Assembly (NCBI GenBank): GCA_036365145.1
Contig: JAEOAD010000034.1
Location: 14,475,501-14,539,500, forward strand
DNA: 64,000 nt
Origin: Orientallactaga sibirica
Taxonomy: Eukaryota; Chordata; Mammalia; Rodentia; Dipodidae
Reading direction: 5' to 3'
Part shown: in pieces, positions 31,677 through 42,487 of the stretch
How the letters are laid out: the number at the start of each line of letters is the position of its first letter
How positions within the stretch are numbered: position 1 is the stretch's first letter
Made by a program: the position numbers and the translations under genes
Notes under the pieces: generated by a model
Databases searched by the model: none
What the model was told of the DNA's origin: nothing
What the model saw: the letters and a program-made list of their open reading frames with translations, nothing else

Positions 31677-31682
31677 AATCTG

Positions 31683-31773
31683 GTGGTGCTTTTTTTTCCA
31701 TGCTGAGGATCAAATCCATGGCCTCACATGTGCTAGGCAAGTGCTGTACCACTGAGCTATATTCATAACCCTG
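31683..31773 (-). mobile_element. ID-like SINE
   Basis: CATGCTGAGGATCAAATCCATGGCC..GTGCTAGGCAAGTGCTGTACCACTGAGC. Antisense ID. Confidence 0.68.
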
Positions 31774-31807
31774 ATGGTACAGTGAAAAATAACTTGTAAA
31801 ATTATTT

Positions 31808-31906
31808 CATTTATTTGTTTGTTTTTTTGTAGTGCTAGAGATTAAACCCAGGGCCTTGTGTGTATTAGGCTAGTGATCTACCACTTAACTATATATCCTC
31901 AGTCCT
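31808..31906 (-). mobile_element. ID-like SINE
   Basis: GTAGTGCTAGAGATTAAACCCAGGGCC..CTAGTGATCTACCAC. A second antisense ID copy 35 bp after the first, at a (TTTG)n tail. Confidence 0.68.
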
Positions 31907-31936
31907 TACAACTATTTTAATATAAAAGTATATTTT

Positions 31937-32177
31937 GGGCTGGAGAGATGGCATAGCAGTTAAGGTATTTGCCTGCAAAGCCAAAGGACCATGGTTTGAT
32001 TCCCCAGAACCCACATAAGCCAGATGCACAAGGTGGTACATGCATCTGGAGTTCGTTTGCAGTGGCTGGAGGCCCAGGCGCACCCATTCTCTCTCTCTCT
32101 CTGCATTTGCCTCTTTCCCTCTCTCATTCTCACAAACAAACAAACAAACAAACAAACAAACAAACAAACTACTTTTA
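31937..32177 (+). mobile_element. Dip-like tRNA SINE, young, with (CAAA)n tail
   Basis: Perfect 13-base target duplication AAAAGTATATTTT at 31924-31936 and 32178-32190. Head GGGCTGGAGAGATGGCATAG, CT tract, then nine CAAA units. Confidence 0.95.
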
Positions 32178-32344
32178 AAAAGTATATTTTAGCATACTTT
32201 GCTTATGGTTCATATGGACAAATTTTTAGAAGACTTTTCACATAAATTTAAATTTGGTAATGGTAAGTTGAATGTTTTAAATTTTAGTTACATTTACTGA
32301 ATTCAACATATTTTAAACGTATTTCTTCTACTTTTTACTAAGTT

Positions 32345-32503
32345 TTGTTTTCTTTTCTTTTTTTCAAGATAGGGTCTCACTCTAGCTTAGGCTGACATAG
32401 AACTCACTCTTTAGCTCCAGGCTGGCCCGAGACTCATCGTTATTCTCCTACCTCAGCCTCTCAAGTGCTGGGTTTAAAGGCATGTGATATCCTTCTTGGC
32501 TCT
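32345..32503 (-). mobile_element. B1 SINE, diverged
   Basis: TTTTTCAAGATAGGGTCTCA, CTCAAGTGCTGGGTTTAAAGG, with GATATCC in place of CACCACGCC. Confidence 0.85.
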
Positions 32504-32514
32504 CTTTGCTAATT

Positions 32515-32925
32515 TATTTGCACGTGTGCACATGTGTGTATTGTATATACATGTGTATGTACCCATGTGGTACCCCATGCCTACAGGGTCTTCACTCACC
32601 TGTGGATGGATATGCTTGCATTAGGTGGCCAGAGCAGAAGATAGAGTGTCCTGCTACATCACTGTTCTGCCCATTCTTATTTGAGCTGGAGTCTATTGAT
32701 GCAGGATCTTGCTGGGTTTTTTGTTTTGTTTTGTGGATTTTTTGTGAGTTCTGGTGATCCTGGGGTTTCTGCTCTCCTATAGGACTATGGTTACAGACAC
32801 ATGTGGCCGTGCCCATCCATTTATGTAGGTCCTAGGAATTGAACTTGAATGATCTTTCAGGCCTCCTCAGGCCTTGTGCTTGCACAGGAAGTGCTCTTAA
32901 CTGCTGAGCCATCTCATCAGCCCTA
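32515..32925 (-). mobile_element. B4/RSINE1-like SINE, diverged
   Basis: GTGTATGTACCCATGTGG at the start, GTTACAGACACATGTGGC in the middle and CTTAACTGCTGAGCCATCTCATCAGCCC at the end. The centre is poorly conserved. Confidence 0.55.
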
Positions 32926-32939
32926 ATTTTAAAAAAATT

Positions 32940-33262
32940 ATTTATTTGGTATGTGTGTGTGTGTGTGTGTGTGTGTGAGTGTGAGTATGTAAGTGCAGGC
33001 ACTTTTGTGCCATAGTGCATGTGTGGAGGCAAGAGAACAACTTTCGGATGATTCTTGCCTTCTACTTTGAGGCAGAGTTGCTAGCTCACCACTCTGTGAA
33101 CTTCTAGCAAATTCTCCTATCTCTGCTTCCTTGCCATAGGCTCACTGAGATTACAGAAACCTGCTGTAACTTCTGGTTTTGACATGGAATCTGAGGACCT
33201 GAAGTCAGTTACTTAGTTTCATGGCAAGTGCTTTTTTCACTGAGCCATCTTCCTTGCCCCTT
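32940..33262 (-). mobile_element. B4-like SINE with (GT)n
   Basis: (GT)n at 32951-32977, then GTGGAGGCAAGAGAACAACTTTCGG, TTGAGGCAGAGTTGC, GAGATTACAGAAACC and TTCACTGAGCCATCTTCCTTGCCCC. The AGAGAACAACTTT phrase is the RSINE1/B4 signature as I recall it. Confidence 0.7.
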
Positions 33263-33366
33263 GCTTTTTGCTAATTTAAGGTTGAATGGATACAAATTCT
33301 AGTATATTTTATGTCTTTTGAATATAAAGAATAATGAAAACTTTAAGAATAGGCGTTTTAAAACAG

Positions 33367-33518
33367 TGTTTTTTTGTTTGTTTTTTTGTAGGTAGGGTTT
33401 CATTCTAGTCCAGGCTAACCTGGAATTCACTATGTAGTCTCAGGGTGGCCTCGAATTCACAACGATCTTCCTACCTCTGCCTACTGAGTGCTGTGATGTG
33501 TCACCATGCCTGGCTTGT
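33367..33518 (-). mobile_element. B1 SINE
   Basis: TTTTTGTAGGTAGGGTTTCA..CCTCGAATTCACAACGATC..CACCATGCCTGGCTT. The GGGATTAAAGGCATG part is deleted. Confidence 0.88.
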
Positions 33519-33544
33519 ATTCTTAAAAAAATTTTTTTAAATTT

Positions 33545-33569
33545 TCCGGGCATGGTAGTGAACACTTTT
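33545..33569 (+). mobile_element. B1 head fragment
   Basis: CCGGGCATGGTAGTGAACACTTTTA matches only the first 25 bases of a B1 and then joins an antisense Dip copy directly. Confidence 0.5.
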
Positions 33570-33778
33570 ATTATTATTTATTTATTAGAGACAGAGAGAG
33601 AAAGGGATAGACAGAGAGAGTGAGAATGGGCTCACCAGGGCCTCTAGCCACTGCAAATGAACTCCAGACATATGTGTCACTATGTACATCTGGCTTTAAG
33701 TGGGTACTGGGCAATTGAACCCAGGTCATTTTGCATTCCAGGCAAGCACCTTAACTTCTAAGTCATCTCTCCAGCCCA
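33570..33778 (-). mobile_element. Dip-like tRNA SINE
   Basis: TTATTATTTATTTATTAGAGACAGAG, CATCTGGCTTTAAGTGGGTACTGGG, AAGTCATCTCTCCAGCCC. Confidence 0.87.
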
Positions 33779-34003
33779 TATAGTCGCCCAAGTTGGTATA
33801 AAGGTGTCAAAAACATATATTGGAGAAAAGACAGCCTGTTAACAAATGGTACTGGGAAAACTGGATTTCCACATGTAGATGAGTAAAATGGAACTCAAAT
33901 CTCTCACTATGCACAAAAATTGCCTAAAAATTGATCAGACCTTAATGTAAGATCTGAATCTTTGAAATGACTAGAGGGAAACACAAATGAAAAACACTTC
34001 AAG

Positions 34004-34089
34004 GAATGGGGGGAGGGAGGGAAATATCATGGTTTATTGTCTGTAAGTATATAAGTTGTCAATAAAAAATTTAAAAAATAAATAAATAA
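34004..34089 (+). mobile_element. 86-bp retrotransposon 3' tip in the old L1
   Basis: GAATGGGGGGAGGGAGGGAAAT, GTCTGTAAGTATATAAG, GTCAATAAAAAATTT and an A-rich tail, flanked by ACTTCAAG at 33996-34003 and 34090-34097. It matches only the last about 65 bases of the nested element at 21102-22142. Confidence 0.82.
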
Positions 34090-34117
34090 ACTTCAAGATA
34101 TAGGTATAGACAAGGAC

Positions 34118-34276
34118 ATTTTTTGTTTGTTTTGTTTCTTGAGGTAAGGTTTCACTCTAGCCCAGGCTGACCTGGAATTCTCCATGTAGTCTCAGAATGG
34201 CCTTGAACTCACAGTGATCCTCCTACCTCTGCCTCCCAAGTGCTGGGATTAAAGGTGTGTGCCACTATGCCCAGTA
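34118..34276 (-). mobile_element. B1 SINE in the old L1
   Basis: Target duplication ACAAGGAC at 34110-34117 and 34277-34284. TTGAGGTAAGGTTTCACTC..GTGCCACTATGCCCAG. Confidence 0.92.
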
Positions 34277-34484
34277 ACAAGGACTTTTTCAAAAGGATTC
34301 CAATAGCACACAACTAACCCCAAGAATTGAAACATGAGAGGAGATTAAATTAAAAACTTCTGCACAGCAAAGGAAACAACAGAGTGAAGTGATAGCCTAC
34401 AGAACTAGAAAAAAAATCTTTTGCCAAGTACATTTCAGATATGGCATTAATATCTAGACTATGTAAAGAATTTAAATATTATTT

Positions 34485-34715
34485 TTTAATTATTATTTTT
34501 ATTATGATGAACTTTACAGTTGAACATATTGGTCATATTACCATCAGTTTATACTCATTCATATCTCCTCTCCCTGTCCCCATTCCACTGAGGACCTCCT
34601 CAGTGGGGTTGTTGGTATTCACTGTGGGGTCATGAATGCACCAGGCAGTCTCAGTGGGGGAAACAGTGTCTCACTCTGTAGCTCTTACAATCTTTTCATC
34701 CCTTCTCCCACAATG
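34485..34715 (-). mobile_element. L1 3' UTR fragment in the old L1
   Basis: CCCCATTCCACTGAGGACCTCC, TCAGTGGGGTTGTTGG and GCTCTTACAATCTTTTCATCCC are antisense matches to the UTR copies at 51068 and 62041. Flanks TAAAGAATTTA and TGAAGAACTATA may be its target duplication. Confidence 0.72.
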
Positions 34716-35148
34716 AAGAACTATAAACACTAAACATCAACTGCCACCCCTAAATTATCCAATCAGGTAATGGACTATTATGGAAATTAAAACTCCTCTG
34801 AGATTCTATCTCACCATCATCAGAATGGCTATCATCAAGAAAACAGCAACGGTTAACAAATGCTGGCAGGGATGTAGGGTAAGAGGAACCCTTATTACAC
34901 TGCTGGTGGAAATGTAAATGTGTGTAGCCACTATGGAAATAAGTATGGAGGTTTCTTAAGAAATCAAAAATAGAACCATTATATGACCTAGCTATACCAG
35001 TCTTGGGTATCTAACCAAAGAACTCTTATGTTAACATACCAGAGATAATTACATATCCATTTTCACTGTGGTATTGTTCACAATATCTCAGAAACAAAAT
35101 CATTTAGATATCCATCAAAAGATGAATTATCAAGAAAATAATGATACA

Positions 35149-35313
35149 GCTGGTCATGGTGGTGCATACTTTGATCCCAGCACTTGTGAGACAGAGGTGG
35201 GAGAATCACCATGAGTTTGAGGCCATCCTGAGACTACATAGTGAGTTCCAGGTCAGCCTTAACTGGAGCAAGACGCTACCTTGACAAACAAACCAAAAAA
35301 AAAAAAAAAAAAG
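35149..35313 (+). mobile_element. B1 SINE in the old L1
   Basis: Target copies CAAGAAAATAATGATACA (35131-35148) and CAAGAAAATATGATACA (35314-35330) differ by one base. Poly-A tail of about 18. Confidence 0.94.
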
Positions 35314-35489
35314 CAAGAAAATATGATACATATGCACAATGTAATTTTATTTGGCTGTGAGAAAAAATGAAATTGTGCCATTTGCAGGAACATGGGTAGA
35401 ACTGGTGATCATTATGTTAAGTGAAATAAGCCAGAAACAGAAAGACAAATATTGCATATTTTCTCTCATCTGTTGAGTCTAGATTTAAA

Positions 35490-35690
35490 AGTGTGTGTGT
35501 GTGTGTGTGTGTGTATAGGCCAGAAGTTGATGGTGGGTGTCTTCCTCAATTGTCCTCTCTTTATCTCTCTGGGGCAGAGTCTCACTTGAACCCATAGTTC
35601 ACCAATTTGGCTAGTCTAATTAGCTACCTTGCCCAAATGTATCCTCTGTCACCACATCACCCTGCTATCATGGTTGTGTAAATATTCACT
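35490..35690 (-). mobile_element. B4/RSINE1-like SINE, partial, with (GT)n
   Basis: (GT)n at 35491-35513, then GGCCAGAAGTTGATGGTGGGTGTC, GGGGCAGAGTCTCAC, CAATTTGGCTAGTC. The tRNA-like end is missing. Confidence 0.68.
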
Positions 35691-36034
35691 AAATAATCAT
35701 TTTTCATTCTTCTTTTAAAACTCTATCTTATATCTTTTGTTTTCAGCTCTGTGTTTGTAAGCATATATGACAATCATGTTTGGAACCCATTATACATAAT
35801 ATTCTCTTGCATTCTATCTAGGTGACTCACAAAAAAGTTGTTTTCTACATAACACAGCACTAATTCTATTTCCCAGATATTGTCCAAAACTGATTTCATC
35901 CATAGGGCATATAACAAAGCTGTGGCCTATGAATCAAATATCTGAATTACATTTGTGTTATTTTACCTGAATCACTTCCTACTTTTTTGCAGGTTTCATA
36001 CTAGCTGTTTCTGTACTTCAAACCCCACATTGGG

Positions 36035-36165
36035 GCTATGACCTAAATGTTAACTATTATGCCCTATTTACAGATGAGAAAGGAAACACAAGGAGTTAAC
36101 TAACTTGCCTAAGGTTATAAAGTTAGTAAGAATGCGGGTTTTAAACGGTAGCTGAGTGCCTGCCT
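36035..36165 (-). mobile_element. MIR fragment
   Basis: TATTATGCCCTATTTACAGATGAGAAAGG..AACTTGCCTAAGGTTATAAAG..TTAGTAAGAATGCGGGTTTTAAAC matches the antisense MIR core closely. Confidence 0.8.
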
Positions 36166-36939
36166 CTACCGTCTCTTTGGTTTTATTGCCTCTTTAAATT
36201 AGTCTCATATGAGAGTTACAGGTAGTAGATGTGTGTGTTTCATGGTAAAGGCAAAGAGTTTATGATGGAGTAAATTCAGCTTTTTCTTGAAATAAGAGAC
36301 AGGTTTGGATATGTGAAAAAGAGAACATTTCAAAACAGCACAGAATGAACAAAGGTACACAGATAGAATTAATGAGTATGTTGGGGAGTATTGAAGAGAT
36401 TGGGTTTACTCTGTAAAAATAACAAATCAATGAATTTGATACTGGAGTTTTACCCATTTGAACTCTACTTAAAAGAAAAATGGATTTTTTTTCTTAAAAA
36501 AAATCTGAGTTCTGGGGTCAATTAAATTTTAAAAATATTGCTAATTATATCTCATTAGTTGGAAACACTGAATTAGTTCTCATCTGGAAATATTTATTAG
36601 TAAGGAAATAATGGAATAATACATAGTCTTTATTATAGATTTTTTAGTCATTTTTTCTTTTGATGTCTGTCCACTCCAGCATAACTTGATTAATTTAACT
36701 TGCAATGAAATTGGTCCAGCATTGAATTGCTACCAAATTTCAAATAAAATTGTTATTTTAAGTGTTTTATTCATTTTTGGAGAGGCAAAGGTCTTGCCAT
36801 TAACTTTTTATTGGAAGGATTACAAACCTCTGCACATAGCTTCATTATATACAAAAAACACCACACACACATATATCCAAAAATGTAATTCTGCCAAATA
36901 AATGTATATAAATGTGATATACACCTAGAGGAAAAATGA

Positions 36940-37025
36940 GTCTTTCTTTGTGGTGCTGTCAATTGAACCTAGAGCCTCATACTTTCTAAACAAGTGCTGT
37001 AACACTGAGCTGTATCCTCCAGACC
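36940..37025 (-). mobile_element. ID-like SINE
   Basis: TGGTGCTGTCAATTGAACCTAGAGCC..AAACAAGTGCTGTAACACTGAGC; antisense ID body. Confidence 0.65.
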
Positions 37026-38169
37026 CCAAATAAAAGTCCTGATTTTGAAGCAAAGCTGATTCCTTTCCTAACCTTGGAACTAAAAACCTCTCCATTAGGT
37101 TTTGTAATTCAACACCAATGCTTGAAATATACAAAAATAAGTCATACCCCAAGATATTTTCCTATTTATAAGTTAAAAGAAGTATGAAGAAATAAGGTGT
37201 TGTAAAAGCTTAGGAACTAAAGAAGCATGGGGAATTCTTGGGAATCTCTTGTTTTGACTTGTATAGATATGGTATTTGTGATTACATAAGAAATTTTAAA
37301 GCTTATTTTTTTCTAGAATAGAGAAGCAAATGTTCTTATAATGTCCTGTGTAGTTTGGATTTTCCAATAACGTTTTATGAAATAATTAGAATAATGCTAA
37401 CTATATTTTATACAGACTAAATTTTTATCTGTGTCATGCCTTTTTATATAGTGCCTTACATGTTTACAAGTGTACTTTGTACCATAAAAACTTCTGGGTT
37501 CTTTCATGAAAGTTTATTGGTATTTAGGAATGAAGCTGGGTCCTAGAATATATGCAGTTTTATTTTTCTATAGTTGGTTTTATATACATCTTTTGCTTAT
37601 AAAGTCCCCTGTTGATATATTGAAAATATTTTCCTCTTGACAAAATTAGTAGAAATACTAGCAAAACCCCTTAAATGAATGTTTGCATTAAATAGCTAAT
37701 ACTAAGGGCTTCTAAATTATTAGCATCCAAGAAATGCTTGAAGCATACCCAAGTAAAATGATTATGCTCTAAATCTTTTAATTTGGGAAAATATTTGAAT
37801 GATGGTTGTTTTTATAATCTTCTCTGGATTTATTGTTTACCATTTCCCTGCCTTAAAATTTTAATCAAGTTTCATCCTGGATGGAGCATTTAGCTTCTGA
37901 TTCCCTTTGTGACACAATCTTGTATGACCTGTGTAGTTTACTAGAGTTAATCATGTGAACATTTTCTATTATGTCGTAGTTACTTATTATTTACCATGTT
38001 GTCATTTCTATCATATACTTCAAGATCCATAGTAGATGAGCCTGCCTATGGAGACTTCCACTTCAGGAAAAATTAATCACACATACACTTGGGTTTAGGG
38101 TAAGGAAGTAGGAGATGCAGAGGATTATAATGAACATTGACAATGTCAGTTTTCAAGTTATGAACTGTA

Positions 38170-38365
38170 GGGGATGGGGAGATGGCTCAGTGCTTAAAGA
38201 TACTTTTTGGCAAAGCCTACTGGCCCAGGTTTGATGACCAGTATTCACATAAAGCTGAACACAACGTGGCATATGTATGGCATTCATTCGCACCCAACAC
38301 ACACACACACACATATATACACACACACACAAATAAATAAAATTTAAAAAACAAACAAAATGCAA
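38170..38365 (+). mobile_element. Dip-like SINE 195 bp upstream of the exon
   Basis: Target duplication TATGAACTGTA at 38159-38169 and 38366-38376. Worn head GGGATGGGGAGATGGCTCAG. The CT tract is replaced by (CA)n at 38301-38331, followed by AAATAAATAAAATTT. Confidence 0.85.
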
Positions 38366-38460
38366 TATGAACTGTATTGAATTTTTGCACTCTACTGTTA
38401 TACGTTTCCTAATTTAAATAAACTAAACAATAGAAAGAATCAGAGCTACTTTTATTTTGA

Positions 38461-38768
<308 letters not shown>

Positions 38769-39139
38769 AGCTGAGGGTGTAGGTGAAGTTCACCTTATAG
38801 TGAGAAGACAACTAAAAAGGCTGCTTCTACCAGAGAACAAAGGGGGAGTCACAGTGTTACAGATTTATGAAAGAAACTGTATACTTTTATTCTGTCACTT
38901 TGCATGCTATGTTTAATACCAGGATTTAAAAGCTTCTCATTCACTGCTTTGGGTTTCAAAAGTCTGGGGCCACCACTTTTGCATTGGTTGTGATGGTTTC
39001 TCTAAATTTATGGGAGAAAAATAACTGAGGAAGGATCCTGTTTTCTAGAAGGGCTCACTTTTAGGCATTTCTAGAATAAATGTCTATATTATATTTTTAA
39101 TATATTATGAGATTAAAGAAATGTATTTTGGGGTTCTTT
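38769..39139. other. Intronic stretch after the donor, no feature
   Basis: Unique-looking AT-rich sequence, nothing recognised. Confidence 0.6.
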
Positions 39140-39450
39140 TTTGTTTTTTTCTTGGCTTGTATATGTGTGTATCCACGTGTGTGTGGGGGGGTGGGTAGGC
39201 CAGAGGTTGATGGCTGGTGTCTCCCTTGATTATTCTCCTCCTTATTTTATTGAGGCAGGTTCTCTTATTTGAGCTCATCCAAGGAGTCTAGTTAGAGCTT
39301 GCCTTGGAAATTTCCTGTCTCTATCTCCTGTATGCTGGGATTACAGGTGACTACCATGCTCATCTGGCATTTATGTGTGTGTTGGGAATCCATACTCCTG
39401 TCCTCATGCTTGCACAGTAAGGTTTTTACTGATAGAGCTGTCTCCCCAGG
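39140..39450 (-). mobile_element. B4/RSINE1-like SINE
   Basis: GGGTAGGCCAGAGGTTGATGGC, TGAGGCAGGTTCTC, GCTGGGATTACAGGTGACTACC, TGCACAGTAAGGTTTTTACTGATAGAGC. Complete antisense copy. Confidence 0.75.
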
Positions 39451-39751
39451 CCTGGATTACTATTTTCTCATCAAAATTCTAGATTTAGACATATAAAACT
39501 CAAACTTCATTTTCTTCTTTTAAAAAAGAATGGTAAATAGACTGATGCCATTCTCTTTTTGAGGATGAGATTAGATTAAATTACTTTGTATTTGGAGGTG
39601 ACAATTGAGTGGAACTATGCCTATTATCTGAGGTTTGCTTTCTTCTGAAATAAAAGTAATTCTTTGACATTGTATTAATATTTAGTTTTTTGTGGACCCC
39701 AAGTCAAAAGCTGCAGAAATAATCTTAGGTATTGAAAAGAACATAATCTTT

Positions 39752-39994
39752 TTATTTTTATTTTTTGAGAGAGAGAGAAACAGACAGAGAGGAAGAGGCA
39801 GAGACAGAATGGGCGTGCCAGCAGCCTCTCAGCTGCTGTGAATGAACTCCAGATGCATGCGCCCCCTTGTGTACAAGCATGGCATTGCATGCTTGTGTCA
39901 CTTGCATCTGGCTAAATGTGGGACCTGGAGAATTGAATGGGCATTCTTAGGCTTGGCAGGCAGGCACCTTAACCTCTAAGCCACCTCTCCAGCC
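39752..39994 (-). mobile_element. Long-form Dip-like SINE
   Basis: Contains GCAGCCTCTCAGCTGCTGTGAATG and CCCCCTTGTGTACAAGCATGG. Left target AGAACATAATCTTT at 39738-39751; the matching right copy lies beyond the next SINE (40236-40249). Confidence 0.88.
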
Positions 39995-40235
39995 CATCTT
40001 TTTTATTTTTATGAGAGAGAAAGGGAGAGAGAGAGAGAGAGAGGGAATTTGCACACCAGGGCCTCTAGCCACTGCAGTCAAACTCCAGATGCATGTGCCA
40101 CCTTGTGCTTATGCATGACCTTGTACACATGTGTCATCTTGTGTGTCTGGCTTTCGTGGGTTCTTGGGAATTGAACCTGGGTCCTTAGGCTTTGCAGGCA
40201 AGTGCCTTAACCAGTAAAGCCAACTCTCCAGCCAG
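39995..40235 (-). mobile_element. Dip-like SINE with repeated middle
   Basis: Carries GTGCTTATGCATGACCTTGTACACATGTGTCATCTTGTG, a partial duplication of the ACCTTGTGCATC block, intermediate between short and long forms. Shares one target duplication with its neighbour. Confidence 0.85.
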
Positions 40236-40249
40236 AGAACATAATCTTT

Positions 40250-40425
40250 AGAATCAATGTAACCTGGCTATGAATCCAAGATTTGGTACCTTTGAGGAGC
40301 TTCACTGTGCCTTGAGCAGCTCATTTTATTTCATGGCCCCAGTTTCTTGCTAGAAAAGTTAAATGAGTTGATATATATGAAATGCCTAGTACCCATCACT
40401 CAATAAATTCTGATTTGCCTTAATT
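40250..40425 (+). mobile_element. MIR
   Basis: CTGGCTATGAATCCAAGATTTGG, GCTCATTTTATTTCATGGCCCCAG, GTTAAATGAGTTGATATATATGAAATGCCTAG and ACTCAATAAATTC give the whole MIR order. Confidence 0.75.
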
Positions 40426-40664
40426 TCAAAGGAATGTTGTTGACCTAAATGAGGGAGTATATTTGAAGAACTTTAACTTCTTAGGAGAAAAAATTACTTA
40501 GACTTTACCAGTACATAGTTTAGATACCTTCTAAATCATATTATATTATTGTACAATATTGTATAATGTACTTCTATTAAAATATAGAAATTTGATTAAG
40601 AAGTTTATAATTCAAATGCAACAGTGATGAAAATTTATAAAGTTCAATATCTTAAAATAGTTGT

Positions 40665-40795
40665 TTTCTTAATCCTCACAGCAACTCCTTGTATATAGGT
40701 TACTAGGTCACAAAGATAGTAAGTGGCAGATAGGAATTACAAATTAGGCCTTCTGACTGCAAGTCCTGTGACCTTACCACCATACAATATGACTT
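40665..40795 (-). mobile_element. MIR fragment
   Basis: GGTCACAAAGATAGTAAGTGGCAGATAGG and CTTCTGACTGCAAGTCCTGTG; antisense MIR. Confidence 0.68.
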
Positions 40796-40816
40796 CTATC
40801 ATGGGGAAGCTGCTAC

Positions 40817-41078
40817 TGTTGTTGTTGTTGTTGTTTTTTTTTTTTTTTTTTGGAGAGACAGAGAGAGAGGGAGAGGAGGAAGACAGAGATGGGCGTGCCA
40901 GCAGCCTCTCAGCTGCTGTGAATGAAATCCAGATGCGTGCGCCCCCTTGTGGTCAAGTGTGGCATTGTGCCCTTGTGTCACTTTGTATCTGGCTAAACGT
41001 GGGACCTGGAGATTGGAACTGGCGTTCTTAGGCTTAGGAGGCAGGCGCCTTAACCACTAAGCCATCTCTCTAGCCCAA
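40817..41078 (-). mobile_element. Long-form Dip-like SINE
   Basis: (TTG)n and about 20 T precede the body. It has GCCAGCAGCCTCTCAGCTGC and CCCCCTTGTGGTCAAGTGTGG. The head is followed by an extra AAGCCATCTCTCCAGCCC (41078-41095), a duplicate of its own end. Confidence 0.87.
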
Positions 41079-41095
41079 GCCATCTCTCCAGCCCT

Positions 41096-41290
41096 GTTTT
41101 GTTTTGTTTTGTTTTGTTTTGTTTTGTTTTGTTTTGTTTTGTTTTGTTTTGTTTTGTGGTGAGGATTTGCTCTAGCCCAGGCTGACCTAAAATTCACTCT
41201 ATTGTCTCAGGCTGGCCTGGAACTCATAGTGATACTCCTACCTCAGACTCCCAAGGGCTGGGATTAAAGGCAAGTGCCACCACATCCTGC
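41096..41290 (-). mobile_element. B1 SINE with (TTTTG)n tail
   Basis: About twelve GTTTT units (41097-41157), then GAGGATTTGCTCTAGCCC..GGGCTGGGATTAAAGGC..CACCACATCCTGC. Its head is directly joined to the next Dip copy. Confidence 0.9.
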
Positions 41291-41458
41291 AGAGAGAGAG
41301 AGAGAGAGAATGGGCATACTAGGGCTTCCAGCCCACTGCAAACAAACTCCAGATGCATGTGCCACCTTGTGCATCTGACATTACATGGGGGGAATTGAAC
41401 TCAGATTGTTAGGCTTTGCAGGCAAGTGCCTTAACCACTGAGCCAGTTCTCCAGGCCC
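41291..41458 (-). mobile_element. Dip-like SINE, tail lost
   Basis: Starts within the GA tract with no AATAAAT tail, then GGCATACTAGGGCTTCCAGCC..CTGAGCCAGTTCTCCAGGCCC. Confidence 0.82.
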
Positions 41459-42487
41459 ATACTTTCATTTTTGTTACTGAGAATATAGCACTTGCTTACC
41501 AGTGCTTCTTCCACCCTGCCCTGTCCCTCAAATACATGCCCATACAAATTATATTTACAGTATCTACCTGAAATTTTTTTTCTTTCCTTCTTTTTTTTTT
41601 TTTTTTTTTTCTTTGTAGTACTAGTGAATGGCACTCAGGGTTCATGCTTGGTGAGAGCTTATTTCAGTTTTGGCTTAGCAGACCTTAGACATGAGAGTAT
41701 CAGCCCTTTATTGAATAAGTATAATTTGATGTGTATTACAAAGTAGCTTAGAGTAGGGAAAAAAGCAGGTAAACTGAAGTAAGGGAAGGCATTCCATAGG
41801 GAGAAGGGAACTGAGATGTACCTTATTAGATAGATATGACTTAGGGAAGCAGAGAGATGAGAAGACCTTACTAGGAGAAAAATCTAGAAGAATTTTGGTG
41901 AATTCCCTAAAATTATGACTACTTAAAATTTTCTATTGTCTTGACTTCCCTGTTCTCTTTAAGTACAAATAGAAGTAAAAAAGTGAACTTAGTCTATCCT
42001 GATTTTCTCACACAATGAGTCTATAGAACAAACAACTGGCTTTTAAAACATTCATTATCTCCATCTTTTTTTCAGTGAGAGTTGCCCCAATAAGGATAGA
42101 TTTTGGCTCTGGTAGCAGGTAGTGGGTTGAGCAATTTCTTTGTATGCAAACACAAAGTCCTTTATGCACTGACAGATGGCCACCCCCTCATGTCACAATT
42201 GGTGTTCCATCCTGTTTCATTGGAAAGAATTGGTCTGGAACATCTGAACTTTTTATTTTTTGCTTTTGGAATATGTTCCTAATAATTTCTGATTCATATT
42301 TTGACATATTCTTATTAATAAATGAATGGATAGTATTTTATCTCAAAAAGAAATATGCTAGTGTGAGCTTGAATCTCTTTATATAATTCTTAAATGTTGT
42401 CAGGTATGAGTTTATATGTCAATAAGTATATGAAATTAAGATTTTAAATATTCATAATAGGTTATATAAAGGATTTATTATTTTGGT
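41459..42487. other. Intronic stretch with a T run
   Basis: A T-rich run at 41576-41610 is followed by TTGTAGTACTAGTGAATGGC, perhaps a remnant of an antisense ID. Otherwise unique-looking. Confidence 0.5.

Larger units (their letters stand above)
33786..35485 (+). mobile_element. Old L1 ORF2 3' part with four nested insertions
   Basis: ORF2 landmarks in order: ACAAATGGTACTGGGAAAACTGG, AAACTTCTGCACAGCAAAGG, TGGCAGGGATGTAGGG, CTGGTGGAAATGTAAATG, AAGTGAAATAAGCCAGAAACAG, TTCTCTCATCTGTTGAGTC. Insertions split it at 34004-34089 (L1 tip), 34118-34276 (B1), about 34485-34715 (L1 3' UTR, antisense) and 35149-35313 (B1). The reading frame is long dead. Confidence 0.85.
35691..38158. other. Repeat-poor intronic stretch upstream of the exon
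   Basis: About 2.4 kb of AT-rich sequence holding only a MIR (36035-36165) and an ID-like fragment (36940-37025). It is the longest stretch free of young SINEs near the exon. Confidence 0.6.
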
